This document shows, in pieces, positions 26,244 through 35,720 of a DNA stretch of 64,000 nt. Position 1 is the stretch's first letter; each line of letters starts with the position of its first letter. Source of the DNA: Candidatus Poribacteria bacterium. GTDB taxonomy: Bacteria; Poribacteria; WGA-4E; WGA-3G. Made by a program: the position numbers and the translations under genes. Location of the stretch: the NCBI GenBank assembly GCA_003635195.1, contig PYIY01000082.1, forward strand, positions 20,533 through 84,532, written 5' to 3'. The notes under the pieces were generated by a model. The model saw nothing but the letters and a program-made list of their open reading frames with translations, was not told the origin of the DNA and did not search any database.

Positions 26244-26516
26244 ATGAATATCAGCATAAAACAGTTGTTCGGGCGCAAACCGAAATCGAGTAGTATCGCT
26301 AAACAGCGCCTGAAACTGGTCATCACACAAGATAGGTTAGATGTTGATGACCGGGTTATGACAAGGTTACATCATGAATTAGCAGAGGTGCTGGCAAAAT
26401 ATTTTGAATTTTCAGCCAGCTCTGTTAAGATGGACTTGAAACAGGAGGGAAATTCCTACATCCTTGTCGCGGATTTTCCTTATACGAAATTCCACGATAC
26501 GGGTATGAGACAATAA
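26244..26516 (+). CDS. minE: Cell division topological specificity factor MinE
   Basis: This 90-residue protein has the MinE layout: an N-terminal membrane-binding helix (MNISIKQLFGRKP), a MinD-contact segment (IAKQRLKLVITQDR), and a C-terminal dimerisation domain. GGAG lies 6 nt upstream of the start. MinE stimulates MinD ATPase and drives its oscillation. It is now 476 bp from minD because of the inserted element, so its expression may no longer be strictly coupled. Confidence 0.93.
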   Translation: MNISIKQLFGRKPKSSSIAKQRLKLVITQDRLDVDDRVMTRLHHELAEVLAKYFEFSASSVKMDLKQEGNSYILVADFPYTKFHDTGMRQ

Positions 26517-26578
26517 TCGGTGGGTGAGAGATTTATGCGTTTTGAAAGCGTGTCCGCGAGTTCTAAGGGTTTTCTGCG

Positions 26579-27379
26579 TCAAAGAATCAATTCCCAAATC
26601 GCCTTCGCAACCCCGTTATCGTCATTCGTTGTTGTGATGAAGTCGGCACAAGCCCGAATCGGTGGCACCGCGTTTGCCATGGCTATCCCGAAACCTGCCG
26701 TTTGGAGTAGACTCTCATCGTTGTAACTATCGCCAAAAGCAACAACCGTATCCATGGGGATGTTGAACCCGTTGGCGAGTGCTGTCAGTGCGCGTCCTTT
26801 AGTGACCTCCGGATTCATAAATTCAATATATTCTGCTTGGGTCTGCGTAACATAAAGCTTCTCTGCGTAATTGGTTTGAAAACGCCTTAGGAGGGGTTGC
26901 AACTTTTCAGGTGTATGGATAATAAGCAACTTCGTTGGCGTTTCATCTGCGAACTGACGTAGGTCTCCGATAGGCATCGCTGGAACCCCCGTTCGTGCTT
27001 CATAAAGGTCGCTCCATGCGTTCCGCTCGGCGACATAGAGTTCGTCGTTCAGACAGAAATTGAGATGTAATCCCTGCTCGATGCAGTCATTGACAACCGC
27101 CATCGCGTAATCCGATGGAACAGGCGTGTGATGATAGACCTCGGCAGTCGTGGCATGTCGTACCATCCCCCCGTTGTAAGAGATAATAGGATTTTCAAGC
27201 CCGATCTGATCGCTAATCGGTTGGATAGAACGGTGCATCCTGCCAGAAACTAATACCACGAGTATATCGTTTGCCGCGAGTGCTTGGAGTGCCTCGCGGT
27301 TTTTCTCTGACAACTTATGATCACTGCTTAGGAGCGTTCCATCTAAGTCGAAAGCCGCTAAGCGACACGGTATTTTCAT
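26579..27379 (-). CDS. Cof-type HAD-superfamily phosphatase
   Basis: This 266-residue protein has HAD motif I DLDGTLL near the N-terminus, motif II VLVSGR, a C2-type cap domain, motif III lysine (EVTKGRAL) and motif IV GDSYNDESLL. The Cof/YidA subfamily dephosphorylates sugar phosphates or flavin and cofactor phosphates; the substrate cannot be told. It is convergent with minE and followed by a repeat-rich gap, then a sugar-ABC ATPase gene. Confidence 0.9.
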   Translation of the reverse strand: MKIPCRLAAFDLDGTLLSSDHKLSEKNREALQALAANDILVVLVSGRMHRSIQPISDQIGLENPIISYNGGMVRHATTAEVYHHTPVPSDYAMAVVNDCIEQGLHLNFCLNDELYVAERNAWSDLYEARTGVPAMPIGDLRQFADETPTKLLIIHTPEKLQPLLRRFQTNYAEKLYVTQTQAEYIEFMNPEVTKGRALTALANGFNIPMDTVVAFGDSYNDESLLQTAGFGIAMANAVPPIRACADFITTTNDDNGVAKAIWELIL

Positions 27380-27532
27380 TTTTTAATGTATTACTCCTAT
27401 GCTAAAGAAACGCCCAATCAAAAACCCTTCCACTTCGTTTCAGGCAGGTTTTTGGTTAATGCACCACTGGATTCGGATATTGGTTCGCTATTTACTTACT
27501 GATGGCTGATGGCTGACTGCCGACAGCCATTT
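27380..27532. repeat. Intergenic repeats
   Basis: It contains a copy of a dispersed element (AAGAAACGCCCAATCAAAAA) related to those near 19665 and 45240. Near the ABC gene lies a short-period repeat built on GCTGATGGCTGATGGCTGAC, related to sequences at 28652-28845 and 32588-32625. No gene is visible. Confidence 0.55.
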
Positions 27533-28651
27533 TCACCAAACTGCCTGTTCCGTCTCTCGGTCAAAGAGATGCATTTCTGATTCATCAAAATCTAACCAAA
27601 CAGTATCCCCCACTGTAACCCGAAACGTTGGATGTGTTCTCATCCGAAGTAAGATAGGGTCCTGCGTCTCCGAATGGGTGCCGAGACGGATGTCAAGAAT
27701 ATTGACTGCTCCGAGCGGTTCAATGAGATGCACCTGAGCAGAAATACTACGTTCATTGGGGTGACGCATCGCTGTGATATGCTCAGGACGCACGCCAAAC
27801 ACCAAACCGCTTTTTTCGGTGCCTGAAGGGATCGCTGCCTGCCGTTCTGGCGAGAGGCGAAGATGGACATCGGTGTGACTGAGATGTAGTACGGATTCCC
27901 CTTCCTTGAGCGTAAGTTCCGCATCAAGGAGGTTCATGGTCGGCATACCCATAAACCCAGCAACAAAGAGGCTCTGAGGTTTATTGTAAATTTCATGCGG
28001 GGTCCCGATCTGTTGTAGGATTCCTTGGTGGATCACAGCGATTCTGTCTGCAAGGGACATCGCTTCAACTTGGTCATGTGTCACAAAGATGGTCGTCGCG
28101 CCGATTTCATGTTGGAGGCGTTTAATTTCGGCGCGCGTGTCAACGCGAATCTTCGCATCTAAATTCGCCATAGGTTCATCAAGGAGATAAACCTTGGGTT
28201 GTCGGACCATTGCGCGTCCGAGCGCGACGCGTTGCATCTCGCCACCGCTGAGAACACTCGGTTTCCTATTTAACATGTCAGATATTTGTAGAATCTCTGC
28301 AACACGTTTGACTTGGGTGTCAATCTCCGATTTGGAGATATTTACCGCTTTGAGTGGAAAAGCGATGTTATCGTAGACATTCAGATGTGGGTAGAGCGCG
28401 TAAAATTGAAAGACAAAAGCGATGTCCCGGTCAGCAGGCGAAAGATCGTTGACACGTTCCCCGTCAATGAAGATGTCGCCTTCTTCAGGATTTTCTAAGC
28501 CTGCGATGAGACGGAGCGTTGTTGTTTTACCACAGCCAGAGGGACCGAGAAAAACGACGAACTCTTTGTCCTCAACTTCGAGGTTAAAATCTTTGACAGC
28601 GACGACATCGCCAAAGCGTTTTACAACGTTTTCAAGTTTAATATGCGCCAT
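27533..28651 (-). CDS. Sugar ABC transporter ATP-binding protein (UgpC/MsmX type)
   Basis: This 372-residue ATPase has Walker A GPSGCGKTT, signature LSGGEMQR, Walker B VYLLDEPMANLD, an H-loop THDQ and a C-terminal TOBE/regulatory domain (VFGVRPEHI). Such ATPases energise importers for sugars or glycerol phosphate and are often shared by several permeases. No permease is adjacent; the only sugar permease and binding protein in the window are at 45407-47841, so it may serve them in trans. Confidence 0.93.
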   Translation of the reverse strand: MAHIKLENVVKRFGDVVAVKDFNLEVEDKEFVVFLGPSGCGKTTTLRLIAGLENPEEGDIFIDGERVNDLSPADRDIAFVFQFYALYPHLNVYDNIAFPLKAVNISKSEIDTQVKRVAEILQISDMLNRKPSVLSGGEMQRVALGRAMVRQPKVYLLDEPMANLDAKIRVDTRAEIKRLQHEIGATTIFVTHDQVEAMSLADRIAVIHQGILQQIGTPHEIYNKPQSLFVAGFMGMPTMNLLDAELTLKEGESVLHLSHTDVHLRLSPERQAAIPSGTEKSGLVFGVRPEHITAMRHPNERSISAQVHLIEPLGAVNILDIRLGTHSETQDPILLRMRTHPTFRVTVGDTVWLDFDESEMHLFDRETEQAVW

Positions 28652-28845
28652 AATATTAGTTGTCAGTTGTCAGTTATCGGTTATCAGAGGAATGGCTTTC
28701 AGCAATCAGCCGTCGGTTTTCAGGAAGATGGCTGTCGGCTATCGGAGACCATTGGCTATCAGTAACAAGAGGCTTCTGATGAACAGAAGGGAAATACCCA
28801 AGCAAAAACACCCGCTTTGCTGATTGCTGACGGCTGACGGCTACT
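28652..28845. repeat. Low-complexity intergenic repeat tract
   Basis: The gap is filled with short imperfect repeats of the type TTGTCAGTTGTCAGTTATCGG and GGCTATCGG/GGCTGACGG, on both strands. It also has a partial copy of the AAGCAAAAAC dispersed element (28800-28812). No gene is visible. Such tracts recur at several junctions in this window. Confidence 0.55.
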
Positions 28846-29406
28846 TTACATTAGAAAGTGCATCACTGCCCCCGAAACGAGCGGGACGGTGAGATTGTCG
28901 TCAATCGGGAAAGGCATGAGTTCCACGATTGTCGCCACCAAAGCACCGATGATCGCTATAACAGGGTTTAACTTGATTAAAGCGACTGCGGCACAGACAA
29001 CGAAACACGCAGCACTCCCCTCCAAACTTTTTTTGCCGAGAAGTTTCGTCCGTCCCCACTTTTTGCCCACGAGTGCGGCTGCCATATCCCCTAATACCAT
29101 AAAAAAGATACAGACAATCGCAAGCGTCTTAGCAAACAAAAAAATACACAGGAACGCACTGATTAGATAGTAGGTCGCGCCTGTTACTGCGCCTTTACGT
29201 TCATGTCTACGGAGGAGAGGTTTAAAAATTCGGAAAAAGAACTCGCCGAAATGTGGGGAACACCATTTCACCAATTCCACGGCAAGCGCGAAGCCAGTCA
29301 GTATCCCCATTAAAATCAACATCGTCGGTTTATCCAGGAAGAGATAGATAACCGGTAGGGTGAGTCCTGATAAATGAATGCTTTTCCGGAGCAGCTCGCC
29401 TATCAT
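28846..29406 (-). CDS. SEC59/DGK1/VTE5-type CTP-dependent lipid kinase homologue
   Basis: This membrane protein of about 186 residues has five to six hydrophobic segments. It carries RKSIHLSGL near the start, and GDMAAALVGKKWGRTKLLGKKSLEGSAAC in the middle, the signature of dolichol, phytol or diacylglycerol kinases that use CTP. In bacteria it may phosphorylate an isoprenoid alcohol or diacylglycerol. The start at 29406 has GGAGG 8 nt upstream; a longer frame starts 23 codons earlier. It is separated from its neighbours by repeat-rich gaps. Confidence 0.8.
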   Translation of the reverse strand: MIGELLRKSIHLSGLTLPVIYLFLDKPTMLILMGILTGFALAVELVKWCSPHFGEFFFRIFKPLLRRHERKGAVTGATYYLISAFLCIFLFAKTLAIVCIFFMVLGDMAAALVGKKWGRTKLLGKKSLEGSAACFVVCAAVALIKLNPVIAIIGALVATIVELMPFPIDDNLTVPLVSGAVMHFLM

Positions 29407-29706
29407 CGCTTTGCCCTCCACACAATCCAATAATATCCGCCTAATTATTATAGGATTTACAAGAGAAAATATCAAGGGAATAGTAACCAGTGGCCAGTAA
29501 CCAGTGGCCAGTTAAGAGGGTTCCGATTCATCAACAATCTCTTTTCTGGAAACTGGAAACTCCTAAAACTGACGACTTTTTCTACTTTTTGACAAAAAAA
29601 ACACACATTTTTGTTGCATTCAGAGATTATAATTTTTTTACTATTCAAACAATATTAAAAATCTACGAGAGGATTTCAAGTTTGCCCAAAGGGATAAAAA
29701 TATAAA
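29407..29706. other. Intergenic region before the TonB receptor
   Basis: No gene is visible. The left part has a short tandem repeat (AGTAACCAGTGGCC twice at about 29480-29510). The right part is AT-rich with TATAAT near 29628-29633, which could serve the receptor gene; I see no good -35 box at the right distance. Confidence 0.45.
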
Positions 29707-32580
29707 ATGAGAGGACTTCTTAATATAGGTTTACAGGTTCCACCTTTCCGTGGACGGCTTCGTATCGGATACCTGTTGCTTTTGTTAATTGGCGCAGCAC
29801 TCACATTCTGCGAAGTAGGGGCTGATAACCATGAAACGCAACAGCTCGTCAAAATAACTGGTATTGTTGTAGATAGCGATACCGAGGCACCGCTGTTAGA
29901 TGTAACAATTCGGGTTACTGATACCCAAATCCGTGTAAAGACTGATGAGACAGGCGCGTTTTCGCTGGAATTACCGATCGGCACTTATAAAATCCATGCA
30001 AGCGCGTCGTTTTATAACACCTATGCTATCACCGATTTTCAAGTAAAAGCAGGAGAAACACCGGAACCGCTGCGCATACAATTGGTAGCACAGGTGGTGA
30101 AACTTGATGCGATTAAGATGCCAGTCCAGCTGAGCCAGTCCAGCGAACGTGGGCTGCTTGAAAAACGGATGCGCAGCTCCCGAATTGAGGACAGCATCAG
30201 TACGGAAGAAATTAGCCGACTCCCCGCATCGTCTGCGGGTGAGGCGATTAAACGGGTGACCGGTGTCAGTATCGTTGGTGGACGTTATGTGTTCGTCCGG
30301 GGATTAGGAGAACGTTACAGTAACACGCTCCTTAATAATGTTGAAATTCCGAGCCCTGAACCGAACAGACGGGTTGTACCTATGGATATTTTTCCGGCAA
30401 GCCTACTCGCGAGTCTACAGACAGTAAAGACTTTCTCCCCTGACCAACCGGGCGGTTTCGCTGGCGGTTCCGTCCAAGTGTTTACGAAAGACTTTCCTGA
30501 AGATTTGACGATGTCGTTATCCATGTCAACGGGTTTCAACACACAAGCAACAGGAGAAGACGGTTTAACTTATCCGGGTGGCGATTTTGATTTCTTAGGA
30601 TTTGACGACGGTTCGCGTAAACTACCGAATATCATTCGAGATGAGGCAGCGGATGTGCCTATCCGGGAGCGTGGACGTTTTACACCCGCTGGCTTTACGC
30701 CCAAAGAAATTCAAACCTTCGGACAATCGTTTGAAAACGTCTGGTCACCTGAACGACAGTCTCTGCCGGTCAATCAAGGTTATAAATTTAGCCTCGGTAA
30801 TAGCAATCCCCTTTTCGGTAAAGATTTCGGCTATTTGGGGGTCATCTCTTATGGTAACAGGCACAGTTACGGAACACAAGTTCGCAACGCCTTCCGTATC
30901 GGTCTGAATGAGACGCTTTCACCTGTTACCTCATATAATATTGAACGGAGTGGTAACGAAGTAGACTGGGGTACTGTTTTAAATACCAGCCTGCGCTTCT
31001 CAACGCAACATCAAGTCAGCCTACGGTCGCTTTTCACGCACACTGCTGAAGATGAAACCCGAACGTGGGAAGGCTTCAATGCCGACAGAAACACAGATAT
31101 GCGAAGCACTCGCCTCCGATACGTTGAACGCCAACTGTTCTCTGGACAGTTGGCAGGTATGCATGATTTCAACTTTGGTGAACCGGATCCGGAGTTAGAA
31201 GTCCCGGAGGCACCTGAGGTCTCTATGGAGTGGCGACTGACCTATTCGCGTGCGTCGCGCGATGAACCCGACACGCGTGAGAATATCTACGAAGATAGAG
31301 GCGATGGCACATACACATTCCGTGATGTCACACAAAGTGGAAGCCGATTTTTCTTTGATCTCGAGGACGACGAATATAACGCCCGCGCCGATTGGAAAGT
31401 TCGGATTGGTCCAGAAGGGCTTTTCAAATTTGGAGGGTTACTCCGAGATAGAGCACGGACATTCGATGTCCGTAGATTTAGATTCCTGCCTTCTGATCGA
31501 GTGGACGCTGCCGTCAATCTATCCGACCCACCGGAAATACTTTTCCAAACCCGAAACATAGCACCGCGCGTCTTTGAATTGCGCGAATCGACGCGTTCTA
31601 CCGATAACTACTTGGCGGATCATAATATTTATTCAGGTTACCTGATGCTTGATCTCCCGCTTTCTGCCAAATGGCAGGTTATGACCGGGGTCCGATTGGA
31701 ATCTTCCGATCAAAAGGTAACCACCTACGATCCATTCGCTGCCTCTCGCAAGGAAATTGAAGCGAATTTGCAGACTCTTGATTGGCTGCCGGGGCTGAAT
31801 GTCACATATCGTCTAACGGAGCGGATGAATTTGCGTCTCGCAGCATCCCGGACGATAACACGTCCAGATTTCCGTGAACTCGCCCCATTTGAGTTCACAG
31901 ATTTCGTCGGCGGCAGGACGATTCTTGGTAACCCGGACTTGGAACGGACGCAGATCAACAATTTCGATTTCCGTTGGGAAGTCTTTCCGCAGATAGGCGG
32001 TATCTTGGCTGTCAGTGCATTCTATAAACGGTTCCAAAAACCGATTGAACAAATTGTCCAACCCCAAGCAGAAGTCCGAATTACCTATGAAAACGCTGAG
32101 GGTGCCCACAATTACGGATTGGAGTTAGAGGCACGCCAGCATCTCGGTGTCCTTACAGATGCGTTGCGTAACTTTTCGATTAACACGAACACTGCCCTGA
32201 TTTCCTCGCAAGTCGTCCTACCGGGGGATGTCGGCATCCAGACTTCTTCGGAGCGACCCCTCCAGGGACAGTGTCCGTACATTGTTAACTTGTCCATCGG
32301 TTATGAAGAACCCAACTGGGGTATTTCAAGCGCGATTGCGTATAACATCTTTGGACGTAGACTCTCTGAGGTGGGTAATCACGGGGCACCAGATGTTTAC
32401 GAGCAGCCCCGTGGCCAATTGGATGTAAGTTTCAGCCGAATCGTTGCAAATTATTTCAAATTCAGCGTTTCGGCGAAAAATCTACTTGATCCCTACGTCC
32501 ATTATAAGATAGGAGAAGCAACCTATCTTGCGTACAAACTTGGTCGATCGTTCTCGTTTGGGATAAGTTACAATTTGTAG
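29707..32580 (+). CDS. TonB-dependent outer-membrane receptor
   Basis: This 957-residue protein has a hydrophobic N-terminal segment (about residues 19-40), a carboxypeptidase-regulatory-like beta-sandwich (about 50-130: VKITGIVVDSDTEAPLLDVTIRV), a plug domain (about 160-290: SAGEAIKRVTGVSIVGGRYVFVRGLG) and a C-terminal barrel ending in aromatic residues (SFGISYNL). It should import a large or scarce nutrient across the outer membrane using TonB energy. A lipoprotein, a second lipoprotein and a TonB gene follow in the same direction, so substrate binding and energising parts are encoded together. The substrate cannot be read from the sequence. Confidence 0.93.
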   Translation: MRGLLNIGLQVPPFRGRLRIGYLLLLLIGAALTFCEVGADNHETQQLVKITGIVVDSDTEAPLLDVTIRVTDTQIRVKTDETGAFSLELPIGTYKIHASASFYNTYAITDFQVKAGETPEPLRIQLVAQVVKLDAIKMPVQLSQSSERGLLEKRMRSSRIEDSISTEEISRLPASSAGEAIKRVTGVSIVGGRYVFVRGLGERYSNTLLNNVEIPSPEPNRRVVPMDIFPASLLASLQTVKTFSPDQPGGFAGGSVQVFTKDFPEDLTMSLSMSTGFNTQATGEDGLTYPGGDFDFLGFDDGSRKLPNIIRDEAADVPIRERGRFTPAGFTPKEIQTFGQSFENVWSPERQSLPVNQGYKFSLGNSNPLFGKDFGYLGVISYGNRHSYGTQVRNAFRIGLNETLSPVTSYNIERSGNEVDWGTVLNTSLRFSTQHQVSLRSLFTHTAEDETRTWEGFNADRNTDMRSTRLRYVERQLFSGQLAGMHDFNFGEPDPELEVPEAPEVSMEWRLTYSRASRDEPDTRENIYEDRGDGTYTFRDVTQSGSRFFFDLEDDEYNARADWKVRIGPEGLFKFGGLLRDRARTFDVRRFRFLPSDRVDAAVNLSDPPEILFQTRNIAPRVFELRESTRSTDNYLADHNIYSGYLMLDLPLSAKWQVMTGVRLESSDQKVTTYDPFAASRKEIEANLQTLDWLPGLNVTYRLTERMNLRLAASRTITRPDFRELAPFEFTDFVGGRTILGNPDLERTQINNFDFRWEVFPQIGGILAVSAFYKRFQKPIEQIVQPQAEVRITYENAEGAHNYGLELEARQHLGVLTDALRNFSINTNTALISSQVVLPGDVGIQTSSERPLQGQCPYIVNLSIGYEEPNWGISSAIAYNIFGRRLSEVGNHGAPDVYEQPRGQLDVSFSRIVANYFKFSVSAKNLLDPYVHYKIGEATYLAYKLGRSFSFGISYNL

Positions 32581-32802
32581 TGGGAATTAGCTATCAGCCA
32601 TCAGCTGTCAGCGATCAGGAAGAAAAATCTGCAAAGCAGAAAAAATCATAACATTGTCAACTTTTCGCAACAATTTATCGGTATCCTTATAGTAGCGACG
32701 GAAAAATTAATAATAATGTACATCGTTAAATCACTCTTATCATTGCCTGTTCGCTATAGCGATTAGGCATACGAAAAAACAATAAAGGAGCTTAGATCGC
32801 TA
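32581..32802. other. Gap between receptor and lipoprotein genes
   Basis: It starts with a short repeat of the CAGCCATCAGCTGTCAG type and has a small hairpin TCTGCAAAGCAGA. An AT-rich stretch follows and then AAGGAG upstream of the lipoprotein gene. No gene is visible. Confidence 0.5.
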
Positions 32803-34173
32803 ATGTTAAATATTGGCTCCACTCCTGTATCCACGAAGAAAAGGGATTTGTATCAGAATTGGCTGTTTCAGTTAATAGCGATTTTCGCCGTTGGCATAGC
32901 GTTGGCTTTCGTCGGATGTGGTACCGATGAAGAAGAGACCGACGAAACGGATGAAGCACTCGTCCCAGAAGAAACTGTTATTGATATTGACGGCCGCCAA
33001 GTGGTCATTCTTGAAGGCAAATTGAATGCCGATAAAACGCTTTCAGCGGCTTACGATTATCTCCTACGCGGTGCCGTATTTGTTGAAGGCGGCGCAACGT
33101 TAACGATTGAACCCGGTGTCAAAATTTTCGGGGAACAGGCAAGCAACGGCACACTCATTATTGCACAAGGTTCTAAGATTATGGCAGACGGTACCGCTGA
33201 CGCACCAATCGTTATGTCGAGTGATGCCTTTGAAGGTTCCCGCGCACGTGGACAGTGGGGTGGTTTGATTGTCAACGGTTCTGCCCCTACAAACCAAGGT
33301 CTAACTTTCGGTGAAGGCGACACGGGCGCGTTCGGTGGAAATAACCCCGCTGACAGCAGCGGCGTGCTTCGTTACGTCCGTATTGAATACGCAGGTATCG
33401 AATTTAGCCCCGATAACGAATTGAACGGCATCGCCTTCCAAGGTGTTGGATCTGGGACTGTTGTAGATCACGTCCAAGTACACATGAACCAAGATGATGG
33501 CATTGAGATGTTCGGCGGCACCGTCAACCTTAAATATGCCCTCGTGACGGGTGCACGCGACGATTCTTTTGACTGGACAGACGGTTGGACAGGTAAGGGA
33601 CAATTCTGGGTCGCACAACAGTATGGGGATGACGCAGATAACGGCTTTGAAGTCGATAACAGCAGTAAAGATAACGAAGCGACACCCCGTTCCGCTGCGA
33701 CGATCTTCAACGTAACGCTCGTCGGTGATCCATCCGGTCCTGAAAGCGACAACGGTATGTTGATTCGTGAAGGCGCGGCTGGTATGTATGCCAACTTCAT
33801 TGTTACCGGATTTAACAAAGTCGGACTTGATATCAATAACGAAGCGACACATGCCCAAGCAGATAACGGTAAATTGGTTGTCAAGAATAGCATTTTCTTT
33901 GAAAATGGAAAAGGCAATTTTGGAGACGAAAAGGACGACGACGGATTTGATGAAGCCGCTTTTGCTACCAAAAATGGGAACATGGAAACTGACCCGAACT
34001 TGGCAGATCCGTTCAACAAGAACGCACCGAACTTCACCCCGGGCGCAGGTGCCAAAGCAGTATCGCCAGCACCGCCACCTTCTGACGGCTTCTTTGAACC
34101 CGCTGACTTTATCGGTGGTGTGAGTCCGTCCAACAACTGGACAACAGGATGGACAACGAGTGCGCAGAAGTAG
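32803..34173 (+). CDS. Beta-helix surface lipoprotein
   Basis: This 456-residue protein has a hydrophobic signal segment ending in the lipobox FVGCG (Cys near residue 39) and then an acidic linker rich in Asp/Glu. The body (residues about 80-430) is parallel beta-helix-like: GATLTIEPGVKIFG, APIVMSSD, GQWGGLIVNG, repeated short strands with Gly turns. Similar proteins occur beside TonB receptors in other phyla, where they may bind the substrate at the surface. It follows the receptor and overlaps the next gene by 14 bp. Confidence 0.8.
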   Translation: MLNIGSTPVSTKKRDLYQNWLFQLIAIFAVGIALAFVGCGTDEEETDETDEALVPEETVIDIDGRQVVILEGKLNADKTLSAAYDYLLRGAVFVEGGATLTIEPGVKIFGEQASNGTLIIAQGSKIMADGTADAPIVMSSDAFEGSRARGQWGGLIVNGSAPTNQGLTFGEGDTGAFGGNNPADSSGVLRYVRIEYAGIEFSPDNELNGIAFQGVGSGTVVDHVQVHMNQDDGIEMFGGTVNLKYALVTGARDDSFDWTDGWTGKGQFWVAQQYGDDADNGFEVDNSSKDNEATPRSAATIFNVTLVGDPSGPESDNGMLIREGAAGMYANFIVTGFNKVGLDINNEATHAQADNGKLVVKNSIFFENGKGNFGDEKDDDGFDEAAFATKNGNMETDPNLADPFNKNAPNFTPGAGAKAVSPAPPPSDGFFEPADFIGGVSPSNNWTTGWTTSAQK

Positions 34174-34690
34174 TGTACCCACTGTTCACACATCTTACCT
34201 GCTTTTAACTGTCCTGTTGGTTTACAGCAGTTTGGTAGGTTGTGAGAAACCGAAGTGTAGGGGTTGGGTTACCCAACCCCTACACTCGCCAGACCAACTC
34301 GGTCTGGCAGTCGTTGACGCACTTAACCGAAAAGATATTGAGCACTTGAACCGATTGCGTGTGCAACGTGAAGCGTTTATAGATTGGATTTGGCCCGCGT
34401 TCCCCGCAAGCCGCCCACCGAGCAATTTTCCGGGTGATTTCGCGTGGTCAAACATGAATAAGAAATGTAATACAGGTATGAAAAAGTGGATCGCCCGTTA
34501 TGGAGGATACAATCTGAAATTCGTGGCTATCCGCTTTGATCGACCGTCAGAAACTTACGACGGATTCCAACTTTTACGTGGGACCGTTTTGACGTTACAG
34601 AACGCCGCTGGCGAAAAACGGGAATTGAAGATTCTCGGTTCGGTAGTTGTTAAAAACGGCAGATATAAGTTACTGAGTTACGAAGACTAA
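34160..34690 (+). CDS. Small lipoprotein with an in-frame palindromic insertion
   Basis: This 176-residue protein has a signal segment (SYLLLTVLLVYSSLVGC) with a clear lipobox Cys at residue 29. Right after it the sequence KPKCRGWVTQPLHSP is encoded by a 33-bp perfect palindrome that looks inserted in frame. The rest (helical, then LKFVAIRFDRPSETYDGFQLLRG, a beta-rich end) is not recognised; it may be NTF2-like. It overlaps the preceding lipoprotein gene and precedes tonB, so it is probably part of the same uptake system. Confidence 0.75.
   Translation: MRRSSVPTVHTSYLLLTVLLVYSSLVGCEKPKCRGWVTQPLHSPDQLGLAVVDALNRKDIEHLNRLRVQREAFIDWIWPAFPASRPPSNFPGDFAWSNMNKKCNTGMKKWIARYGGYNLKFVAIRFDRPSETYDGFQLLRGTVLTLQNAAGEKRELKILGSVVVKNGRYKLLSYED
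34254..34286. repeat. 33-bp perfect palindrome inside a coding region
   Basis: The 16-bp arms AGTGTAGGGGTTGGGT and ACCCAACCCCTACACT surround a single T. It lies in frame just after the lipobox cysteine codon of the small lipoprotein. Related palindromes built on GTAGG lie between cas genes (11550-11595, 12342-12365). Confidence 0.85.
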
Positions 34691-34742
34691 TTACCGATAT
34701 AGCACGCTCACAGCGTGCTGAAAGGAGCGAGGATAGAAGGGT

Positions 34743-35618
34743 ATGATGACAATTGCCGATGTTCAGCGGCAGAACCGAGAAGCCGCCCAAAAACGGAAAA
34801 AGAAAGCGATCCGAATCGCATGGAGTTTCGCAATCGGATTGCACGTTATCGGGATTATCGCTGGAGGTGTTTACTTTATTCGGAAAACAGTGTTAGAGAA
34901 ACACGACGACAAAGTAGATAGCGTCGTCTTGGAGGCATCAAAACCACAGCCGAAACGCCGCACACCCCCGCGTACAACACGAAAACCGAAAAAACCGAAG
35001 TTTTCTAAGGTTCGGGTCCCTAAAGGACAACCTGTCACGACGAGTGCTAAAATTCCGATGGGCAACGCACGCTTCACACTGCCGACGAGTGATGTTCCGA
35101 CCCGTCGTGTAATGGCACCGAGCATGGCAGGGATCGGCAAAAACCTGTTCAAAGCAACGCAACAACAGGCAAATATCGTTACAACGATGCCGAAGTTTGA
35201 GGTGCCAAAGTTTGAAAGCACCAGTTTGGTGTCGAGAATGGATATGGGAACAAATCTTGCACAAACGGAATTCGACGATCCGGGGAACTTAGAACTCGCT
35301 TCAGTCAACATAGGCGACGCGAAACAGTCGTTTAACGATTTCTTAAAAGCGGTACGGGACCGGATCAAAGATGTCCAACGTTTTCCACCACGCGTGCGGA
35401 ATCTCGACGACGGGACAACAACGACAGTTCGGTTCACGCTTTTCAAAAATGGAACCATTCAGAATCCAGTCGTCAGCGATTCTTCTGGCTCCAAAGTACT
35501 TGACAGTGCTGCAATTGCCGCAGTTCAAAACGCTGTGCCGTACCCGCCTTTCCCTGAAGGACAAGAAGGGAACAGCCTGCGACTTGAGATACCCATTATT
35601 TTCGAGTTGACGAATTAA
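34743..35618 (+). CDS. tonB: TonB family energy transducer
   Basis: This 291-residue protein has one N-terminal transmembrane helix (about residues 24-47: IAWSFAIGLHVIGIIAGGVYFI), a long Pro/Lys/Arg-rich periplasmic linker (PKRRTPPRTTRKPKKPK), and a C-terminal TonB-like domain (TTTVRFTLFKNGTIQNPVVSDSSGSKVLDSAAIAAVQNAVPYPPFP). It transmits the proton motive force to the receptor at 29707. The start may be the first or second of two adjacent ATG codons. It is the last gene of the cluster, followed by a strong terminator. Confidence 0.9.
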   Translation: MMTIADVQRQNREAAQKRKKKAIRIAWSFAIGLHVIGIIAGGVYFIRKTVLEKHDDKVDSVVLEASKPQPKRRTPPRTTRKPKKPKFSKVRVPKGQPVTTSAKIPMGNARFTLPTSDVPTRRVMAPSMAGIGKNLFKATQQQANIVTTMPKFEVPKFESTSLVSRMDMGTNLAQTEFDDPGNLELASVNIGDAKQSFNDFLKAVRDRIKDVQRFPPRVRNLDDGTTTTVRFTLFKNGTIQNPVVSDSSGSKVLDSAAIAAVQNAVPYPPFPEGQEGNSLRLEIPIIFELTN

Positions 35619-35679
35619 GTTAGGTATTTGTAGGCGCGCTTCGGAAACACACCAATTTTGCCAAGATAGCGTAACGTAG

Positions 35680-35708
35680 AAAGGGACGACCTTGTGTCGT
35701 CCCTTTTT
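35680..35708 (+). terminator. Rho-independent terminator after tonB
   Basis: A perfect hairpin (AAAGGGACGAC, loop CTTGT, GTCGTCCCTTT) is followed by more T residues. It is symmetric enough to work on both strands. It marks the end of the uptake operon, 60 bp after the tonB stop. Confidence 0.9.
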
Positions 35709-35720
35709 ATTCATTTTCAA

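Noticed and set aside
33301..34193. Long minus-strand frames opposite the beta-helix lipoprotein
   Set aside because: They are antisense shadows of a well-supported plus-strand gene with signal peptide and lipobox.
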